A DNA stretch of 64,000 bases from Pseudomonas peli (GCF_900099645.1 NZ_FMTL01000003.1:186001-250000), one strand, 5' to 3'; shown: positions 1-9,457, numbered from the stretch's first letter. Made by a program: numbers and translations. The notes: generated by a model not told the origin, from the letters alone.

Positions 1-968
1 TCGGCGACAAGGATCAACTCTGCGCCGTGGAAGCAGGTGCGGTGTTTGCCGAACTCTGCGAGGGCCGTGGCTTTGATGCTCAGGCGGCGAGCGAACTGCA
101 ACGCATCACCGGCCAGCAGGTGCCGGTTAGCCAACCTAACTCGCAGCTCGGCGACGCCGTGGTGCTGCTGACCCACAGCCACCGCTTTGCCGGCGACAGC
201 GGCATCGGTGAGCTGGCGCGGCGCATTAACGGCGGCGATGTCAGCGGTACGCTGAACCTGCTCAAGGAAGATCGCAGTGATCTGGCCTGGAATGCCCAGC
301 CGACGCCCAACGAGCTGCTGGAACGTCTGGATCAGGGCTACGCGCCCTATATCAGCGCCGCCAAAAGCGCCGACCCCGCCGCCGCCTTCGCCGCGTTCAA
401 TGCCTTCCGCGCGCTTTGCGCCCAGCGCGAAGGCGCCTGGGGCGTAGCCGGCATCAACGAAGCCCTGGAGGCCCGCATCAAACGCCGCAGCCAGGTGGCC
501 AGCCGCGAGCGCTGGTATGTCGGCCGGCCGATCATGGTGCGGCAGAACGACTACGCCCTCGGCCTGTTCAACGGCGATATCGGCATCTGCCTGCACACTG
601 AATACGGCCTGCGCGTCTTTTTTGAAGGCGAAGACGGCTACCGCCCCTTCGCCCCGGCCCGCCTGCCCAGCCACGACAGCGCCTTCGCCATGACCGTGCA
701 CAAGAGCCAGGGCTCGGAGTTCAGTGAAGTGCTGCTGATGCTGCCCGAACTGCCCAGCCCCCTGCTGACCCGTAGCCTGTTCTACACCGGCATCACCCGC
801 GCCAAACACAAGGTGGAAATCTGGGGTTTGCCGGCGCGTTTAAGCGAAGCCGTGGCCACCCGCGCCGAGCGGGCGGCTGGTTTGGCTGAGCGGTTGGCCA
901 CAACGTCTTTAATAGCAACGCCGCAGCCATTCGCAGCAGACGGCTCCACTCAATTTTCGCTTTTCTAA
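1..968 (+). CDS. recD: Exodeoxyribonuclease V alpha subunit (RecD), 3' part only
   Basis: The window opens inside this gene; the reading frame is open from base 3, so the N-terminal part, including Walker A, lies upstream. RecD is the 5'-3' helicase of the RecBCD complex that processes double-strand breaks. Visible C-terminal superfamily 1 helicase signatures are the block reading MTVHKSQGSEF (about 690-722), which is the UvrD/RecD motif V region, and the block TGITRAKHKVEIWG near 790-830, which is motif VI. The opening residues GDKDQL are the usual end of helicase motif III. The tail after motif VI is a normal short RecD C-terminus. recB and recC are expected upstream, outside the window. 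Confidence is high for the family. Confidence 0.93.
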   Translation, partial: GDKDQLCAVEAGAVFAELCEGRGFDAQAASELQRITGQQVPVSQPNSQLGDAVVLLTHSHRFAGDSGIGELARRINGGDVSGTLNLLKEDRSDLAWNAQPTPNELLERLDQGYAPYISAAKSADPAAAFAAFNAFRALCAQREGAWGVAGINEALEARIKRRSQVASRERWYVGRPIMVRQNDYALGLFNGDIGICLHTEYGLRVFFEGEDGYRPFAPARLPSHDSAFAMTVHKSQGSEFSEVLLMLPELPSPLLTRSLFYTGITRAKHKVEIWGLPARLSEAVATRAERAAGLAERLATTSLIATPQPFAADGSTQFSLF

Positions 969-975
969 GGACCGT

Positions 976-1416
976 ATGAAGTATGTTTTTCTGACGATAT
1001 GGGCCGTGCTTTTTTTGCCGTTGGGAGGTTTCGCCAGCCTTGGTCTGTGGAGAAGCCCCGGTAGCTATCAGCGTTATCTGCTTATTGCCGGCGTGGCCTA
1101 TGCCGCGGTTTGTAGCTTCAAGTTGATTCAAGAAGGCTACCGTAGCAGAGCTTTATTTGGTTCCAGCAATGTGGGCTTCTGGTTATGCCTGCTGCTGTTG
1201 CCATTGTGTTTGCTGCCCTTATACGGTGCCTACGAAACCTGGTTGCAGGGTATTTATGTACCCAACTCTTCAGGGCGTAAGACATACTTGAGCAGTTTGC
1301 TACTGGAGGGTTTGCAAGCTTTGGTCGGTCATTGGGGGCCGATCATCGCGTTGTTGGTATTTGGGCTGGGGATGATGTTTTTTCTGCTGGGCATGATCCG
1401 TCAATACCGCCGCTGA
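976..1416 (+). CDS. Small integral membrane protein of unknown function
   Basis: This 146-residue protein has about four hydrophobic segments: residues 1-25, 35-52, 70-90 and 115-140. The segments are separated by short polar loops. It starts 7 bases after the recD stop with ATG at 976, so it may be co-transcribed with recD. The codon use is less GC-biased than recD, with many TTG and TTT codons. I recognise no family, and nothing in the sequence points to a substrate or reaction. The membrane location is inferred from hydrophobicity only. Confidence 0.65.
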   Translation: MKYVFLTIWAVLFLPLGGFASLGLWRSPGSYQRYLLIAGVAYAAVCSFKLIQEGYRSRALFGSSNVGFWLCLLLLPLCLLPLYGAYETWLQGIYVPNSSGRKTYLSSLLLEGLQALVGHWGPIIALLVFGLGMMFFLLGMIRQYRR

Positions 1417-1520
1417 CGTTGCGGTAGGCTGCCGTGTAATCCGTCTGAACGCCTACACTGCGAAAGCAATTACTGAGTTTTGCGATCCGCCGCGGTGCTG
1501 ACCGCTAAGGTTGAGGCGCA

Positions 1521-2285
1521 ATGCGCATTCGAACACTTATCTGTTTGTTCTTAAGCCTGGCGCTCTGCACCAGCGTCCTGGCGGCGCCGTTGCGCCTAGT
1601 CACCGGCGATGACTACGCGCCCTTTACCGGCAAGGCGCTGCCTGCAGGTGGCATGCTGACGCAGTTGGTGCGTGCGGCGTTGCAGCGCAGCAGCATCGCC
1701 AGCAGCCTGGACTGGCAGCCTTGGAAGCGCGGTTACCTGAAAACCCTGCAAGGCGATTACGACGCGACATTCCCGTATGTCCGCACTGCGCAGCGTGAAG
1801 AGGTGTTTCTCTACTCGGAGCCGTTGTTTACCGCCGAGCAGTATATTTTCAGCCGGGCAGGTGAGGTAATCGAGCTCGATGATGTCCCCAGTATGCAAGG
1901 GTTGCGACTCTGCTACCCGCTGGGTTGGCAGCCGCCACCCATCATTCAGCAGTTGCTGGATGATGGGCAGTTACGCCGGCATTCCCCTACCGGATTGAAT
2001 GAGTGCGCCCGTTTGTTGTTGATGGACCGCGATGATTTTTTTATCTCGGATCGACGCCTGGGCGAGACCGCGTTGCAATTGAGCGGTGTGCCTTTAGAAC
2101 GCTTTCGTCGCTCCAACAGCGCCATCAACCGCAGCACCCTGCACCTGATCGTACCGCGCAGCCACCCGCAGGCGGCGGTGATCATCGCGCAGTTCAATCA
2201 GGGCTTGGCGCAGTTGCGCGCCAGTGGCGATTATCAGCGCATGCTTGAGCGCAACCTGCAGCAGAGTGAGGTCGCTGCGCCCTGA
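1521..2285 (+). CDS. Periplasmic substrate-binding protein, family 3 (amino-acid-type)
   Basis: This 254-residue protein begins with a cleavable signal peptide (hydrophobic residues 5-21, probable cleavage after LAA near residue 22). The mature part has a bacterial extracellular solute-binding fold of the SBP_bac_3 type: an early GDDYAPF block, a W-x-PWKRGY block, and the FPYVRTAQREE segment seen in many Pseudomonas members. No permease or ATPase gene is adjacent, so it is either an orphan binding protein or a sensor-like one. A similar orphan protein lies at 44493. The ligand cannot be read from the sequence. Confidence 0.75.
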   Translation: MRIRTLICLFLSLALCTSVLAAPLRLVTGDDYAPFTGKALPAGGMLTQLVRAALQRSSIASSLDWQPWKRGYLKTLQGDYDATFPYVRTAQREEVFLYSEPLFTAEQYIFSRAGEVIELDDVPSMQGLRLCYPLGWQPPPIIQQLLDDGQLRRHSPTGLNECARLLLMDRDDFFISDRRLGETALQLSGVPLERFRRSNSAINRSTLHLIVPRSHPQAAVIIAQFNQGLAQLRASGDYQRMLERNLQQSEVAAP

Positions 2286-2331
2286 GTTGGCGCAGTGGCT
2301 TCATGGCCGGCCATCCCTGGCGGCCACCCAG

Positions 2332-2610
2332 CTATTTCTTAAGTTTGGGGTTAGGAAAGAACTGCACGACTTGCACTTTGGGGTCGGCAACCTTGGGTTT
2401 CAGGGCGCTGATATTGACCCGTGTGGGCAGTTCACGCGGCACCGAGTTGCCGCGTTCGTCCAGGGTGTCGGCGTAGCCGCAGCCAATGCACTCGCGGTGC
2501 GGCACGCCGTCCACGTTCCACATCTGGATCTTGTCCATTTCGCTGCACGCCGGGCAGACCGCGCCGGCGATAAAGCGTTTTGCGCTGATATTCACAGGTG
2601 CATCTGTCAT
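2332..2610 (-). CDS. YheV-type zinc-ribbon putative metal-binding protein (DUF2387/TIGR02443)
   Basis: This 92-residue protein has a zinc-ribbon: CPAC at about residues 19-22 and CIGC at about 41-44. That fits a four-cysteine zinc site, followed by the acidic YADTLDERG stretch typical of the YheV family. Its start overlaps the prlC stop by 4 bases (ATGA type), so it is translationally coupled and in the same transcript as prlC. The biochemical role of the family is unknown to me. The family call is firm from the CPAC/CxxC spacing and the conserved context beside prlC. Confidence 0.85.
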   Translation of the reverse strand: MTDAPVNISAKRFIAGAVCPACSEMDKIQMWNVDGVPHRECIGCGYADTLDERGNSVPRELPTRVNISALKPKVADPKVQVVQFFPNPKLKK

Positions 2611-4655
2611 GCGGCCTCCTGGCTCAAACCAAGGTGGCGCAGCAGCGCGTCGATCGACGGCTCGCGGCCACGGAAATCCACAAACAGCACCATCGGTGCC
2701 TGCGAGCCGCCGCGCGCCAAGATGGCTTCACGGAAGGCTTGCCCAGTGGCGCTGTTGAATACGCCTTCTTCCTCAAACTTGGAGAAGGCATCGGCGCTCA
2801 GCACTTCGGCCCATTTGTAGCTGTAGTAACCGGCCGCGTAACCGCCGGCGAAGATGTGCGCAAAGCTATTGGGGAAGCGGTTGTAGGCGGGTGGACGCAG
2901 CACCGAGACTTCCTGGCGGATGCCTTCGAGCACGTCCAGCACGCTGCGGCCGTCGCCGTGGGTGGCGTGCAGTTCGAAGTCGAACAGGCTGAACTCGATT
3001 TGCCGCACCATCATCAGCCCGGACTGGAAGTTCTTCGCCGCCAGCATCTTGTCCAGCAGGTCCTGTGGCAGCGGTTCACCGGTCTCGTAGTGTCCGGAGA
3101 TCAGCGCCAGGCCTTCCGGCTCCCAGCACCAGTTCTCCATAAACTGGCTCGGCAGCTCCACCGCATCCCAGGCCACGCCGTTGATGCCGGATGCTCCGGC
3201 GTGTTCGACGCGGGTCAGCAGGTGGTGGAGGCCGTGGCCGAATTCGTGGAACAGGGTGGTGACTTCATCGTGGGTCAGCAGCGCCGGCTTGCCGCCAACG
3301 GCTGGGGTGAAGTTGCACACCAAATTGGCCACTGGGCTGATCAGCGTGCCATCGGCCGTGCGGCGTTTGTCACGCGCGCCGTCCATCCACGCACCGCCGC
3401 GTTTGTTGGCGCGGGCGTAGAGGTCGAAGAAGAAACGCCCGACGTGCGCGCCGTTTTCAGTGATTTCAAACAGGCGCACATCCGGGTGCCAGGTGTCGAA
3501 GCCGGACAGCTCGTTGATCTGGATGCCGTAGAGTTTCTCGACGATGGCGAACAGGCCGGTCAGCACCTTGTCGATGGGGAAGTAGGCGCGCAGGATTTCC
3601 TGGGAAATGCTGTAGCGCTGCTCGCGCAGTTTCTCGCTGTAGTAGCCGACGTCCCAGCTTTGCAGCTCGTTGCAGCCCTGTTCAGCGGCGAAGGCTTGCA
3701 GTTCGCGCAGGTCTTGTTCCGCAAACGGCTTGCCGCGTACGCCCAGATCACGCAGGAAGCTCAGCACCTGATCGGTGGTTTCAGCCATTTTGCTGGCCAG
3801 GCTCAGTTCTGCGTAGTTGCCGAAACCCAGCAGCTTGGCCAGTTCCTGACGCAAGGCGAGAATCTCCTGCATCACCGGGCCATTGTCGTTCTGCCCGGCA
3901 TTCGGCCCCTGGTCGGAGGCACGGGTGCAGTAAGCGGCATATAGCTCTTCACGCAGCGCGCGGTCGTTGGCGTAGGTCATCACCGCAAAATAGCTGGGGA
4001 ATTCTAGGCTGATCAGCCATCCGTCCAGGCTCTTGGCCTCGGCAGCCTGCTTCATCTGCGCCTTGGCTGACTCGGTCAGGCCATCCAGAGCGGCCTCGTC
4101 GGTGACGTGCTTGGTCCAGGCCTGAGTGGCATCCAGCAGCTGGTTGGAGAACTTGCTGGCCAGCTCGGAGAGCTTCATCTGGATCTCGCCGTAGCGCTTC
4201 TGCTGCTCGGCCGGCAGGTCGATACCGGACAGGCGGAAATCGCGCAGGGCATGTTCGAGGATGGTCTGCTGTGCTACGTCGAAGCCAGCGGCTGCGTGGC
4301 TCTCGGCCAGCGCCTGATAGGCCTGAAACAGCGGCTGGTTCTGGCCGATTTCGGTCCAGTATTCGGACAGCTTGGGCAGACAGGCCTCGTAGGCGGCGCG
4401 CAGCTCGGGGCTGTTGCACACGGCGTTCAGGTGGCTGACCGGGCTCCAGGCCTGGCCCAGGCGCGCGCCCAGTTCGTCCAGGGCCAGCACCAGGCCGTCC
4501 CAGCTTGGGTCAGCGGCCTGTTGTTCCAGCAGACGGCTCATGGCCGCGCGGTTGTCGGCCAGAATCTGTTCGACGGCGGGCTCGACATGCTCCGGACGGA
4601 TGGCGCTGTAGGGGGGCAGATCGAAGGCTTGCAGCAGCGGGTTAGTGGCAGTCAC
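2607..4655 (-). CDS. prlC: Oligopeptidase A (M3 family zinc metallopeptidase)
   Basis: PrlC is a cytosolic thimet-like oligopeptidase that degrades short peptides, including cleaved signal peptides. At 682 residues it has the normal family length. The zinc-binding motif HEFGHGLHH is at about residues 468-476. The third ligand glutamate is expected in the following DAVELPSQFMENW block near residue 497. The N-terminal helical domain starts with a typical NPLLQ block. The gene is divergent from the carbonic anhydrase gene at 4828 and overlaps the downstream zinc-ribbon gene by 4 bases. The complementary strand carries a long open frame that is a coding shadow. Confidence 0.96.
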   Translation of the reverse strand: MTATNPLLQAFDLPPYSAIRPEHVEPAVEQILADNRAAMSRLLEQQAADPSWDGLVLALDELGARLGQAWSPVSHLNAVCNSPELRAAYEACLPKLSEYWTEIGQNQPLFQAYQALAESHAAAGFDVAQQTILEHALRDFRLSGIDLPAEQQKRYGEIQMKLSELASKFSNQLLDATQAWTKHVTDEAALDGLTESAKAQMKQAAEAKSLDGWLISLEFPSYFAVMTYANDRALREELYAAYCTRASDQGPNAGQNDNGPVMQEILALRQELAKLLGFGNYAELSLASKMAETTDQVLSFLRDLGVRGKPFAEQDLRELQAFAAEQGCNELQSWDVGYYSEKLREQRYSISQEILRAYFPIDKVLTGLFAIVEKLYGIQINELSGFDTWHPDVRLFEITENGAHVGRFFFDLYARANKRGGAWMDGARDKRRTADGTLISPVANLVCNFTPAVGGKPALLTHDEVTTLFHEFGHGLHHLLTRVEHAGASGINGVAWDAVELPSQFMENWCWEPEGLALISGHYETGEPLPQDLLDKMLAAKNFQSGLMMVRQIEFSLFDFELHATHGDGRSVLDVLEGIRQEVSVLRPPAYNRFPNSFAHIFAGGYAAGYYSYKWAEVLSADAFSKFEEEGVFNSATGQAFREAILARGGSQAPMVLFVDFRGREPSIDALLRHLGLSQEAA

Positions 4656-4827
4656 GACAGGTCACCTGTTACGAAATGGGTTTGCAGCTGTGACCCTGGC
4701 GGGCGCAAAAGGCTCCCAGGGGCAGGCTTGAATGGACAGCGGGCGTCATAAAGCAGCGCAGTTGTCCTGAACATGGGTGCCATCTTAATTACAATCAAGG
4801 CCAGACGCAGCTTAAGAGGTTTCTATC

Positions 4828-5370
4828 GTGGCGATTCGTACTTACCAGCAGTTCACCCCGCAGCTTGGCGAGCGGGTATTTGTCGATGCCTCGGCGGTGG
4901 TGCTGGGCGATGTGGAGATTGGCACCGACAGCTCGGTGTGGCCGCTGGTGGTGATCCGTGGCGACATGCACAGCATCCGCATCGGTGAGCGCAGCAGTGT
5001 GCAGGACGGCAGCGTGTTGCACATCACCCATGCCGGGCCGTTCAACCCGCAGGGTTTTCCGCTGAATATCGGCGACGAGGTGACCATCGGCCACAATGTC
5101 ACTTTGCACGGTTGCAGCCTGGGTAACCGCATTCTGGTCGGCATGGGCAGCATCATCATGGACGGTGCTGTGGTGCAGGATGAGGTGGTGATCGGTGCAG
5201 GCTCCCTGGTGCCGCCGGGCAAAGTGTTGGAAAGCGGTTACCTGTACGTCGGCAGCCCGGTGAAACAGGCGCGGCCACTGACAGACAAGGAGCGCAGTTA
5301 CTTCGGCTACAGCGCGGCCAACTACGTGCGGCTAAAGGACCAGCATCTGCTGGAAGGTTATGCCGGCTGA
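4828..5370 (+). CDS. Gamma-class carbonic anhydrase family protein (YrdA-like)
   Basis: This 180-residue left-handed beta-helix protein has recurrent hexapeptide repeats (patterns such as V-x-G-D-V-x and I-G-x-x-S-V) from about residue 15 to 130. Histidines in the HITHAG block and the GHNVTLHG block fit the metal ligands of gamma carbonic anhydrases. The same fold also occurs in acyltransferases, so catalysis is not proven. The start is GTG at 4828, which gives the conserved N-terminus MAIRTYQ. The stop overlaps the next start by one base (TGATG), so coupling with the HAD phosphatase is likely. Confidence 0.9.
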   Translation: MAIRTYQQFTPQLGERVFVDASAVVLGDVEIGTDSSVWPLVVIRGDMHSIRIGERSSVQDGSVLHITHAGPFNPQGFPLNIGDEVTIGHNVTLHGCSLGNRILVGMGSIIMDGAVVQDEVVIGAGSLVPPGKVLESGYLYVGSPVKQARPLTDKERSYFGYSAANYVRLKDQHLLEGYAG

Positions 5371-6032
5371 TGAGCGAACCTGTCATGCATTACCAGAACA
5401 TCCTGTTTGACCTCGACGGCACACTGACTGATCCGCGTGAGGGGATTACCCGCTCGGTACAGCATGCGCTGGCCAAGTTGGGCATTGAGGAGCCTGACTT
5501 ACAGGCGCTGGAGCACTTTATCGGCCCACCGCTGCTGCAGTGTTTTATGCAGACCTACCAGTTCGACGAGGCCACCGCCTGGCAGGCGGTGAACCATTAC
5601 CGCGAGCGCTTCCGCGAGGTCGGGTTGTATGAAAACCAGCTATTCGACGGCGTGGGCGAACTGTTGCAGCTGCTGCAGAACCAGCAGCGCACGCTGTATA
5701 TCGCCACCAGCAAACCGACGGTGTTTGCCGAGCAAATTGCTAAGCACTTTGGTTTCGCGAAGCACTTCAAGGTGATCTACGGCAGCGAACTGGACGGCAC
5801 GCGTACCGACAAGGTTGAGCTGATCGCCCACCTGCTGGAAAAAGAACAATTGCCGGTGCAGAGCACACTGATGATCGGGGATCGTAAGCACGACCTGATC
5901 GGCGCGCGACGTAATGGCCTGGATGCGGCAGCGGTGGGCTATGGCTTTGGCAGCTTTGCCGAGTTGCAGGCCGAAGCGCCGACCTATCACTTCCACAGCC
6001 TGACCGAGTTGCACCAGGCGTTTGTGCGGTAA
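5370..6032 (+). CDS. HAD-superfamily hydrolase, phosphoglycolate phosphatase-like
   Basis: The 220-residue protein has the four HAD motifs. Motif I is FDLDGTLTD, with nucleophile Asp14 and acid/base Asp16. Motif II is in the YIATSK block near residue 112, and a lysine in the following helix may be motif III. Motif IV is MIGDRKHDLIGA near residue 168. The helical cap (about residues 20-85) makes it a type C1 phosphatase of the Gph/PgmB group; the substrate is not determined. The chosen start overlaps the upstream stop by one base. An in-frame ATG at 5385 is the alternative. A perfect inverted repeat follows the stop directly. Confidence 0.88.
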   Translation: MSEPVMHYQNILFDLDGTLTDPREGITRSVQHALAKLGIEEPDLQALEHFIGPPLLQCFMQTYQFDEATAWQAVNHYRERFREVGLYENQLFDGVGELLQLLQNQQRTLYIATSKPTVFAEQIAKHFGFAKHFKVIYGSELDGTRTDKVELIAHLLEKEQLPVQSTLMIGDRKHDLIGARRNGLDAAAVGYGFGSFAELQAEAPTYHFHSLTELHQAFVR

Positions 6033-6036
6033 GTGT

Positions 6037-6073
6037 CGTATGCGGGCTGCCTGGATCAGGCAGCCCGCATACG
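6037..6073. terminator. Bidirectional terminator-like hairpin
   Basis: There is a perfect 17-bp inverted repeat (arms 6037-6053 and 6057-6073, 3-base loop) between two convergent genes. It has no clear T-tract on either side, but its position between facing stop codons suggests shared transcription termination. Confidence 0.7.
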
Positions 6074-6077
6074 AGGA

Positions 6078-6308
6078 TTAGCCGTTTTTCTGGTAGATGA
6101 TCTTCTTGGTGCCGCCGTCGCAGCTGCCGACCACCATATTGGGGTCTTGGGCGTCTTCGTTGGGCACGATTTCCAGGGTGTAGCTGGCAACGCCGGCGGC
6201 CTGGATTTTCACTTCGATCTCCGCACGCAGCTCTTCGCAGGGCTTGGGTGCGGCCAACACGCTGGTGCTGAGTAGGCCAAGCAGCACGGCTAGGGTGAAT
6301 TTGTTCAT
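6078..6308 (-). CDS. DUF1161 domain periplasmic protein
   Basis: This 76-residue protein has a signal peptide (hydrophobic residues 5-19, cleavage after VLA near residue 19), leaving a mature domain of about 57 residues. The block PCEELRAEIEVKI and the closing block VGSCDGGTKKIIYQ, with one cysteine in each, match the DUF1161 family. They probably form a disulphide in the periplasm. Function is unknown. The start is supported by an AAGGAGCGATG-like ribosome site just upstream on the minus strand. Confidence 0.85.
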   Translation of the reverse strand: MNKFTLAVLLGLLSTSVLAAPKPCEELRAEIEVKIQAAGVASYTLEIVPNEDAQDPNMVVGSCDGGTKKIIYQKNG

Positions 6309-6372
6309 TGCATCGCTCCTTTTGCGTGAACAGAAACTACTGATGTTGGAGTGGGAACTCGGTACGTAAGTT

Positions 6373-7425
6373 CTAAGAGCCCGCAGATAAGTCCATCAGC
6401 GCCTGATGCCGTTCGCGTTCGGGCAACTCGCCCAAGGCGGCGACACGCTGATAAAAGCGCGGCCAATCGCGCTCAACGTGTTCAAACAGCGCGGCGAAGG
6501 CCGGCACCCATTGATCATAGAGGCCAAACGGCAGCAGCTTGGCGTTGTTTATCGGCGCGTTGATCCAGTCGTCGTAACGCCCGCTACCGCCCCACTCGCG
6601 TTTGCTGAGTGCATGGTATTCGGCGCGCAGGCGGGCGATCTCGGCCTGCTTGCCACTGCGCATCTGCGCGGGCGGCAGGTCGCTGGCATAAAGCTGCTGC
6701 AGGCGAGCTCGGCTGGCCAGCACCAGGGCGATAAATTGCTCGCGCTGTTGTTCGCCCTGCGGATCGTTAGGCGGCAGCCCCTGTTTGATGCGCCATTGGC
6801 TTAGGCCTTCACGCTCGACAAAGCTGGCGAATGATTCGTTGAACGCGGTGTCGTTAGCCACATACAGCTGCTGGTGCGCCAGTTCGTGGAAGATCACCGC
6901 CACCAGGCGCTCATCGCTCCAGCGCAGCATGGTGTTGAGAATCGGGTCATCGAACCAGCCGAGGGTGGAATACGCCTCGACGCCGCCCAGGTAGGTGTCC
7001 AGGCCCTGCTGTTTCAGCAGTGCTGCCGAACCACGTGCGCGGCCTTGGCTGTAGAAGCCGCGATAGGCCACGCAACCGGCGATGGGAAAACAATACAGCT
7101 CGGGCGATAGGGAAAATTCCGGGGTGGCAAACACATTCCACACTACAAACGGCCGCTGAATATCGGCGTACAGGCGGTAGCTGTCATTGTCGGGCAGGCT
7201 CAGCTGGGCGCTGGCGAAATCCCGCGCCTGTTGAGCCAGGGCCAGGCGTTGCTTGAGTTCGGGGTCGGCAGTCGGGTTCTCCAGCAGCTCGGCAATCGGT
7301 TCGCGCGCCTGCAGCAGGTGCAGTTGCCCGCCGGCCAGATGGCTGTAGTAGTCCAGGGTGCTGCAGCCGTTCAGCAGCAGCGCAGCGGCCAGCGGAACCC
7401 AGCGCCAGAGCAGAGCGTCGAACAT
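6373..7425 (-). CDS. Lipoprotein aminopeptidase (PF10023 type)
   Basis: This 350-residue protein has a lipoprotein signal: LLLNGC with the lipidated cysteine at residue 21. The zinc-metallopeptidase motif HELAHQQLY is at about residues 180-188, followed by the NESFASFVEREG block with the expected third ligand. This pattern fits the predicted aminopeptidase family PF10023 (COG4324). It probably acts in the periplasm, anchored to a membrane. Its substrate is not known. The C-terminus contains the conserved YDDWINAPINNAKL block. Confidence 0.88.
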   Translation of the reverse strand: MFDALLWRWVPLAAALLLNGCSTLDYYSHLAGGQLHLLQAREPIAELLENPTADPELKQRLALAQQARDFASAQLSLPDNDSYRLYADIQRPFVVWNVFATPEFSLSPELYCFPIAGCVAYRGFYSQGRARGSAALLKQQGLDTYLGGVEAYSTLGWFDDPILNTMLRWSDERLVAVIFHELAHQQLYVANDTAFNESFASFVEREGLSQWRIKQGLPPNDPQGEQQREQFIALVLASRARLQQLYASDLPPAQMRSGKQAEIARLRAEYHALSKREWGGSGRYDDWINAPINNAKLLPFGLYDQWVPAFAALFEHVERDWPRFYQRVAALGELPERERHQALMDLSAGS

Positions 7426-7534
7426 GGATCAGTACCCGTGAGTAAACAGGCTGTCACGCTAGCGCATCGGCGCTGCTGCCTCCAGCACGGGATCGGCGTA
7501 GGCTAACTGTCGTTGCGATTTATGGAGGTGTCCC

Positions 7535-7954
7535 ATGCGTTACCTGGCTTTGCTTGGCGGTGTGCTGGTGCTCAGCGCCTGCGCCTCTCCCGTGCCTGCG
7601 CCTGATCCGAGCCAAGCCTGGGTGGACCTGCGCAGTAATGCCGGCACCCTGTTGATGGCCGATCGCCTTGATGGCCAGCGCCTCAACGATGGTCGTTACT
7701 TTCAGGTGCCTGCTGGTGCTCATGAGCTGCAGGCGCGCTTTCAGTTCGAGGTGAACGGCGGCGGTGGCCTGGATGGCGCCTATGAGCCGCGTCAGGTGAC
7801 CTGTGAGATTCGCGTGCGGCATGACAATTTCGTGGCCGGCCAGCGCTACCGGTTGGAAGCCAGACCTATGCAGATGAAAGCGCAGGCCTGGCTGTATGAC
7901 GAGCAACGCAATGTGCTGGCGCGCGGTAAGGTTTTACGCTGCGGCACCTTCTGA
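7535..7954 (+). CDS. Small lipoprotein of unknown function
   Basis: This 139-residue protein has a lipobox LSAC with cysteine 16 as the lipidation site. The remainder is a compact beta-rich domain, with a PAGAHELQARFQFEV block resembling carbohydrate-binding or PEGA-like folds by eye only. A good ribosome site (GGAGG, 7526-7530) precedes the ATG. The gene is convergent with osmC, the two stop codons being adjacent (7954 and 7955). Function is unknown. Confidence 0.72.
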   Translation: MRYLALLGGVLVLSACASPVPAPDPSQAWVDLRSNAGTLLMADRLDGQRLNDGRYFQVPAGAHELQARFQFEVNGGGGLDGAYEPRQVTCEIRVRHDNFVAGQRYRLEARPMQMKAQAWLYDEQRNVLARGKVLRCGTF

Positions 7955-8380
7955 TCAGCTGTCGAGCACCGCTTCTAGGGTGATCTCGGCGTTCAGCACC
8001 TTGGACACCGGACAGCCATTCTTGGCGGTTTCTACGGCTTTCTCGAAGGCCGCGCGGTCGGCGCCGGGGATGCGCGCCTTGAGCGTCAGATGCACGGCGG
8101 TGATGGAAAAACCGCCGTCGGCTTTGTCCAGGGTGACTTCCGCTTGTGTGTCGATACTCTCAGCGGTCATTCCGGCTTCGCCCAGCTCCTTGGACAGCGC
8201 CATGGAAAAGCAGCCGGCGTGAGCGGCGCCCAGCAGTTCCTCCGGGTTGGTGCCCGGCTGATCTTCGAAGCGGGTGTTGAAGCCATAGGGCGCGCTTTTC
8301 AGGGCGCCGCTCTGGGTCGAGATCGTACCTTTGCCGTCCTTGATGCCACCTTGCCAGTGGGCTGATGCTGTCTTCTTCAT
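7955..8380 (-). CDS. osmC: OsmC organic hydroperoxide reductase
   Basis: OsmC reduces organic hydroperoxides with a cysteine pair. Cys57 in the GAAHAGCFSMALS block is the peroxidatic residue, and Cys123 in NGCPVSK is the resolving one. Both are present with normal spacing. I start the protein at 8380 (MKKTASAHWQG), giving 141 residues. A GGAG ribosome site lies 7 bases upstream, and E. coli OsmC has about the same length. An upstream in-frame ATG at 8398 would add six residues. The gene is monocistronic here. Confidence 0.92.
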   Translation of the reverse strand: MKKTASAHWQGGIKDGKGTISTQSGALKSAPYGFNTRFEDQPGTNPEELLGAAHAGCFSMALSKELGEAGMTAESIDTQAEVTLDKADGGFSITAVHLTLKARIPGADRAAFEKAVETAKNGCPVSKVLNAEITLEAVLDS

Positions 8381-8461
8381 CCGAGTTCTCCAGTGCATGG
8401 GTTACAAGGTTGAGAGCAGGCTGAGGTGGCACAAGTTCGAAAAATAAGTCCCGCCAGTCGG

Positions 8462-9457
8462 TTAACGCAGTTGCGCGACCAGCTCGAACGCATGCAGTCG
8501 GTCGGCAAAGTCGTACAGGTCGCAGGTGAAAATCAGTTCATCGGCACCGGTCTGTTCCAGTAGCACTTCCAGGCGTGCGCGCACCTTGTCCGGGCCGCCG
8601 ATCATCGCCATGCCGAGGAAGCTGCTCACTGCTTCTTTTTCATGCGGCAACCACAAGCCCTGCATGCTGGTAACGGGCGGCCTCTGCACCAGACTCTGGC
8701 CGCGAATCAGCGCGAGGATGCGCTGGTAGGCCGAGGTGGCCAGGTATTCAGCCTGTTCATCTGTGTCGGCAGCGATCAGCGGTACGCCGAGCATTACATA
8801 GGGTTTGTCGAGCACCTCAGAGGGCTTGAAGTGATTGCGGTAGACGCGAATCGCCTCATGCATATAGCGCGGCGCGAAGTGCGAGGCGAAGGCGTAAGGC
8901 AGGCCCCTCTCACCAGCCAGCTGGGCGCTGAACAGGCTGGAGCCGAGCAGCCAGATTGGCACATTGGTGTCGCTGCCAGGCATGGCGATCACCCGCTGAT
9001 CCGGCGTGCGTGGCCCAAGGTAGCGCTGCAGCTCTGCAACATCCGCCGGGAAGTCATCGGCGTTGCCAATCCGGTCGCGGCGAAGCGCCTGGGCGGTGAA
9101 GTGATCGGCCCCAGGTGCACGGCCCAGGCCCAGCTCGATGCGGCCGGGATAGAGCGTGGCCAGGGTGCCGAACTGCTCGGCGATCACCAGCGGCGCATGG
9201 TTGGGCAGCATTACCCCGCCGGAGCCCAAGCGAATCTTCGACGTGCCAGCTGCCAGGTAGCCGAGCAGCACGGCGGTGGCTGAACTGGCGATGCCATCCA
9301 TATTGTGGTGTTCGGCCACCCAGAAACGCTCGAAGCCCAGGCGTTCGACATGCTGCGCCAGCGCCAGGGAATTGTGCAGGGCCTGGGCGGCGTTACCGTC
9401 ATCGCGAATCGGGGCGAGGTCCAGGGTGGAGAATTTGCTCTGTGCGAGTGCGCTCAT
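8462..9457 (-). CDS. LLM-class flavin-dependent oxidoreductase (luciferase-like)
   Basis: This 331-residue TIM-barrel protein is of the bacterial luciferase-like group. It has the conserved [20 protein letters not shown] block at about residues 43-62. A second block, [22 protein letters not shown], lies near residues 78-99, and the [13 protein letters not shown] block follows. These are the signatures of the MsnO8/YhbW-like subgroup. It binds FMN or F420; FMN is the likely cofactor in Pseudomonas. The substrate is unknown. Confidence 0.88.
   Translation of the reverse strand: MSALAQSKFSTLDLAPIRDDGNAAQALHNSLALAQHVERLGFERFWVAEHHNMDGIASSATAVLLGYLAAGTSKIRLGSGGVMLPNHAPLVIAEQFGTLATLYPGRIELGLGRAPGADHFTAQALRRDRIGNADDFPADVAELQRYLGPRTPDQRVIAMPGSDTNVPIWLLGSSLFSAQLAGERGLPYAFASHFAPRYMHEAIRVYRNHFKPSEVLDKPYVMLGVPLIAADTDEQAEYLATSAYQRILALIRGQSLVQRPPVTSMQGLWLPHEKEAVSSFLGMAMIGGPDKVRARLEVLLEQTGADELIFTCDLYDFADRLHAFELVAQLR

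Noticed and set aside
2598..3944. A 448-codon open frame antisense to prlC
   Set aside because: The prlC frame has the zinc motif and full family length; the antisense frame is a shadow.
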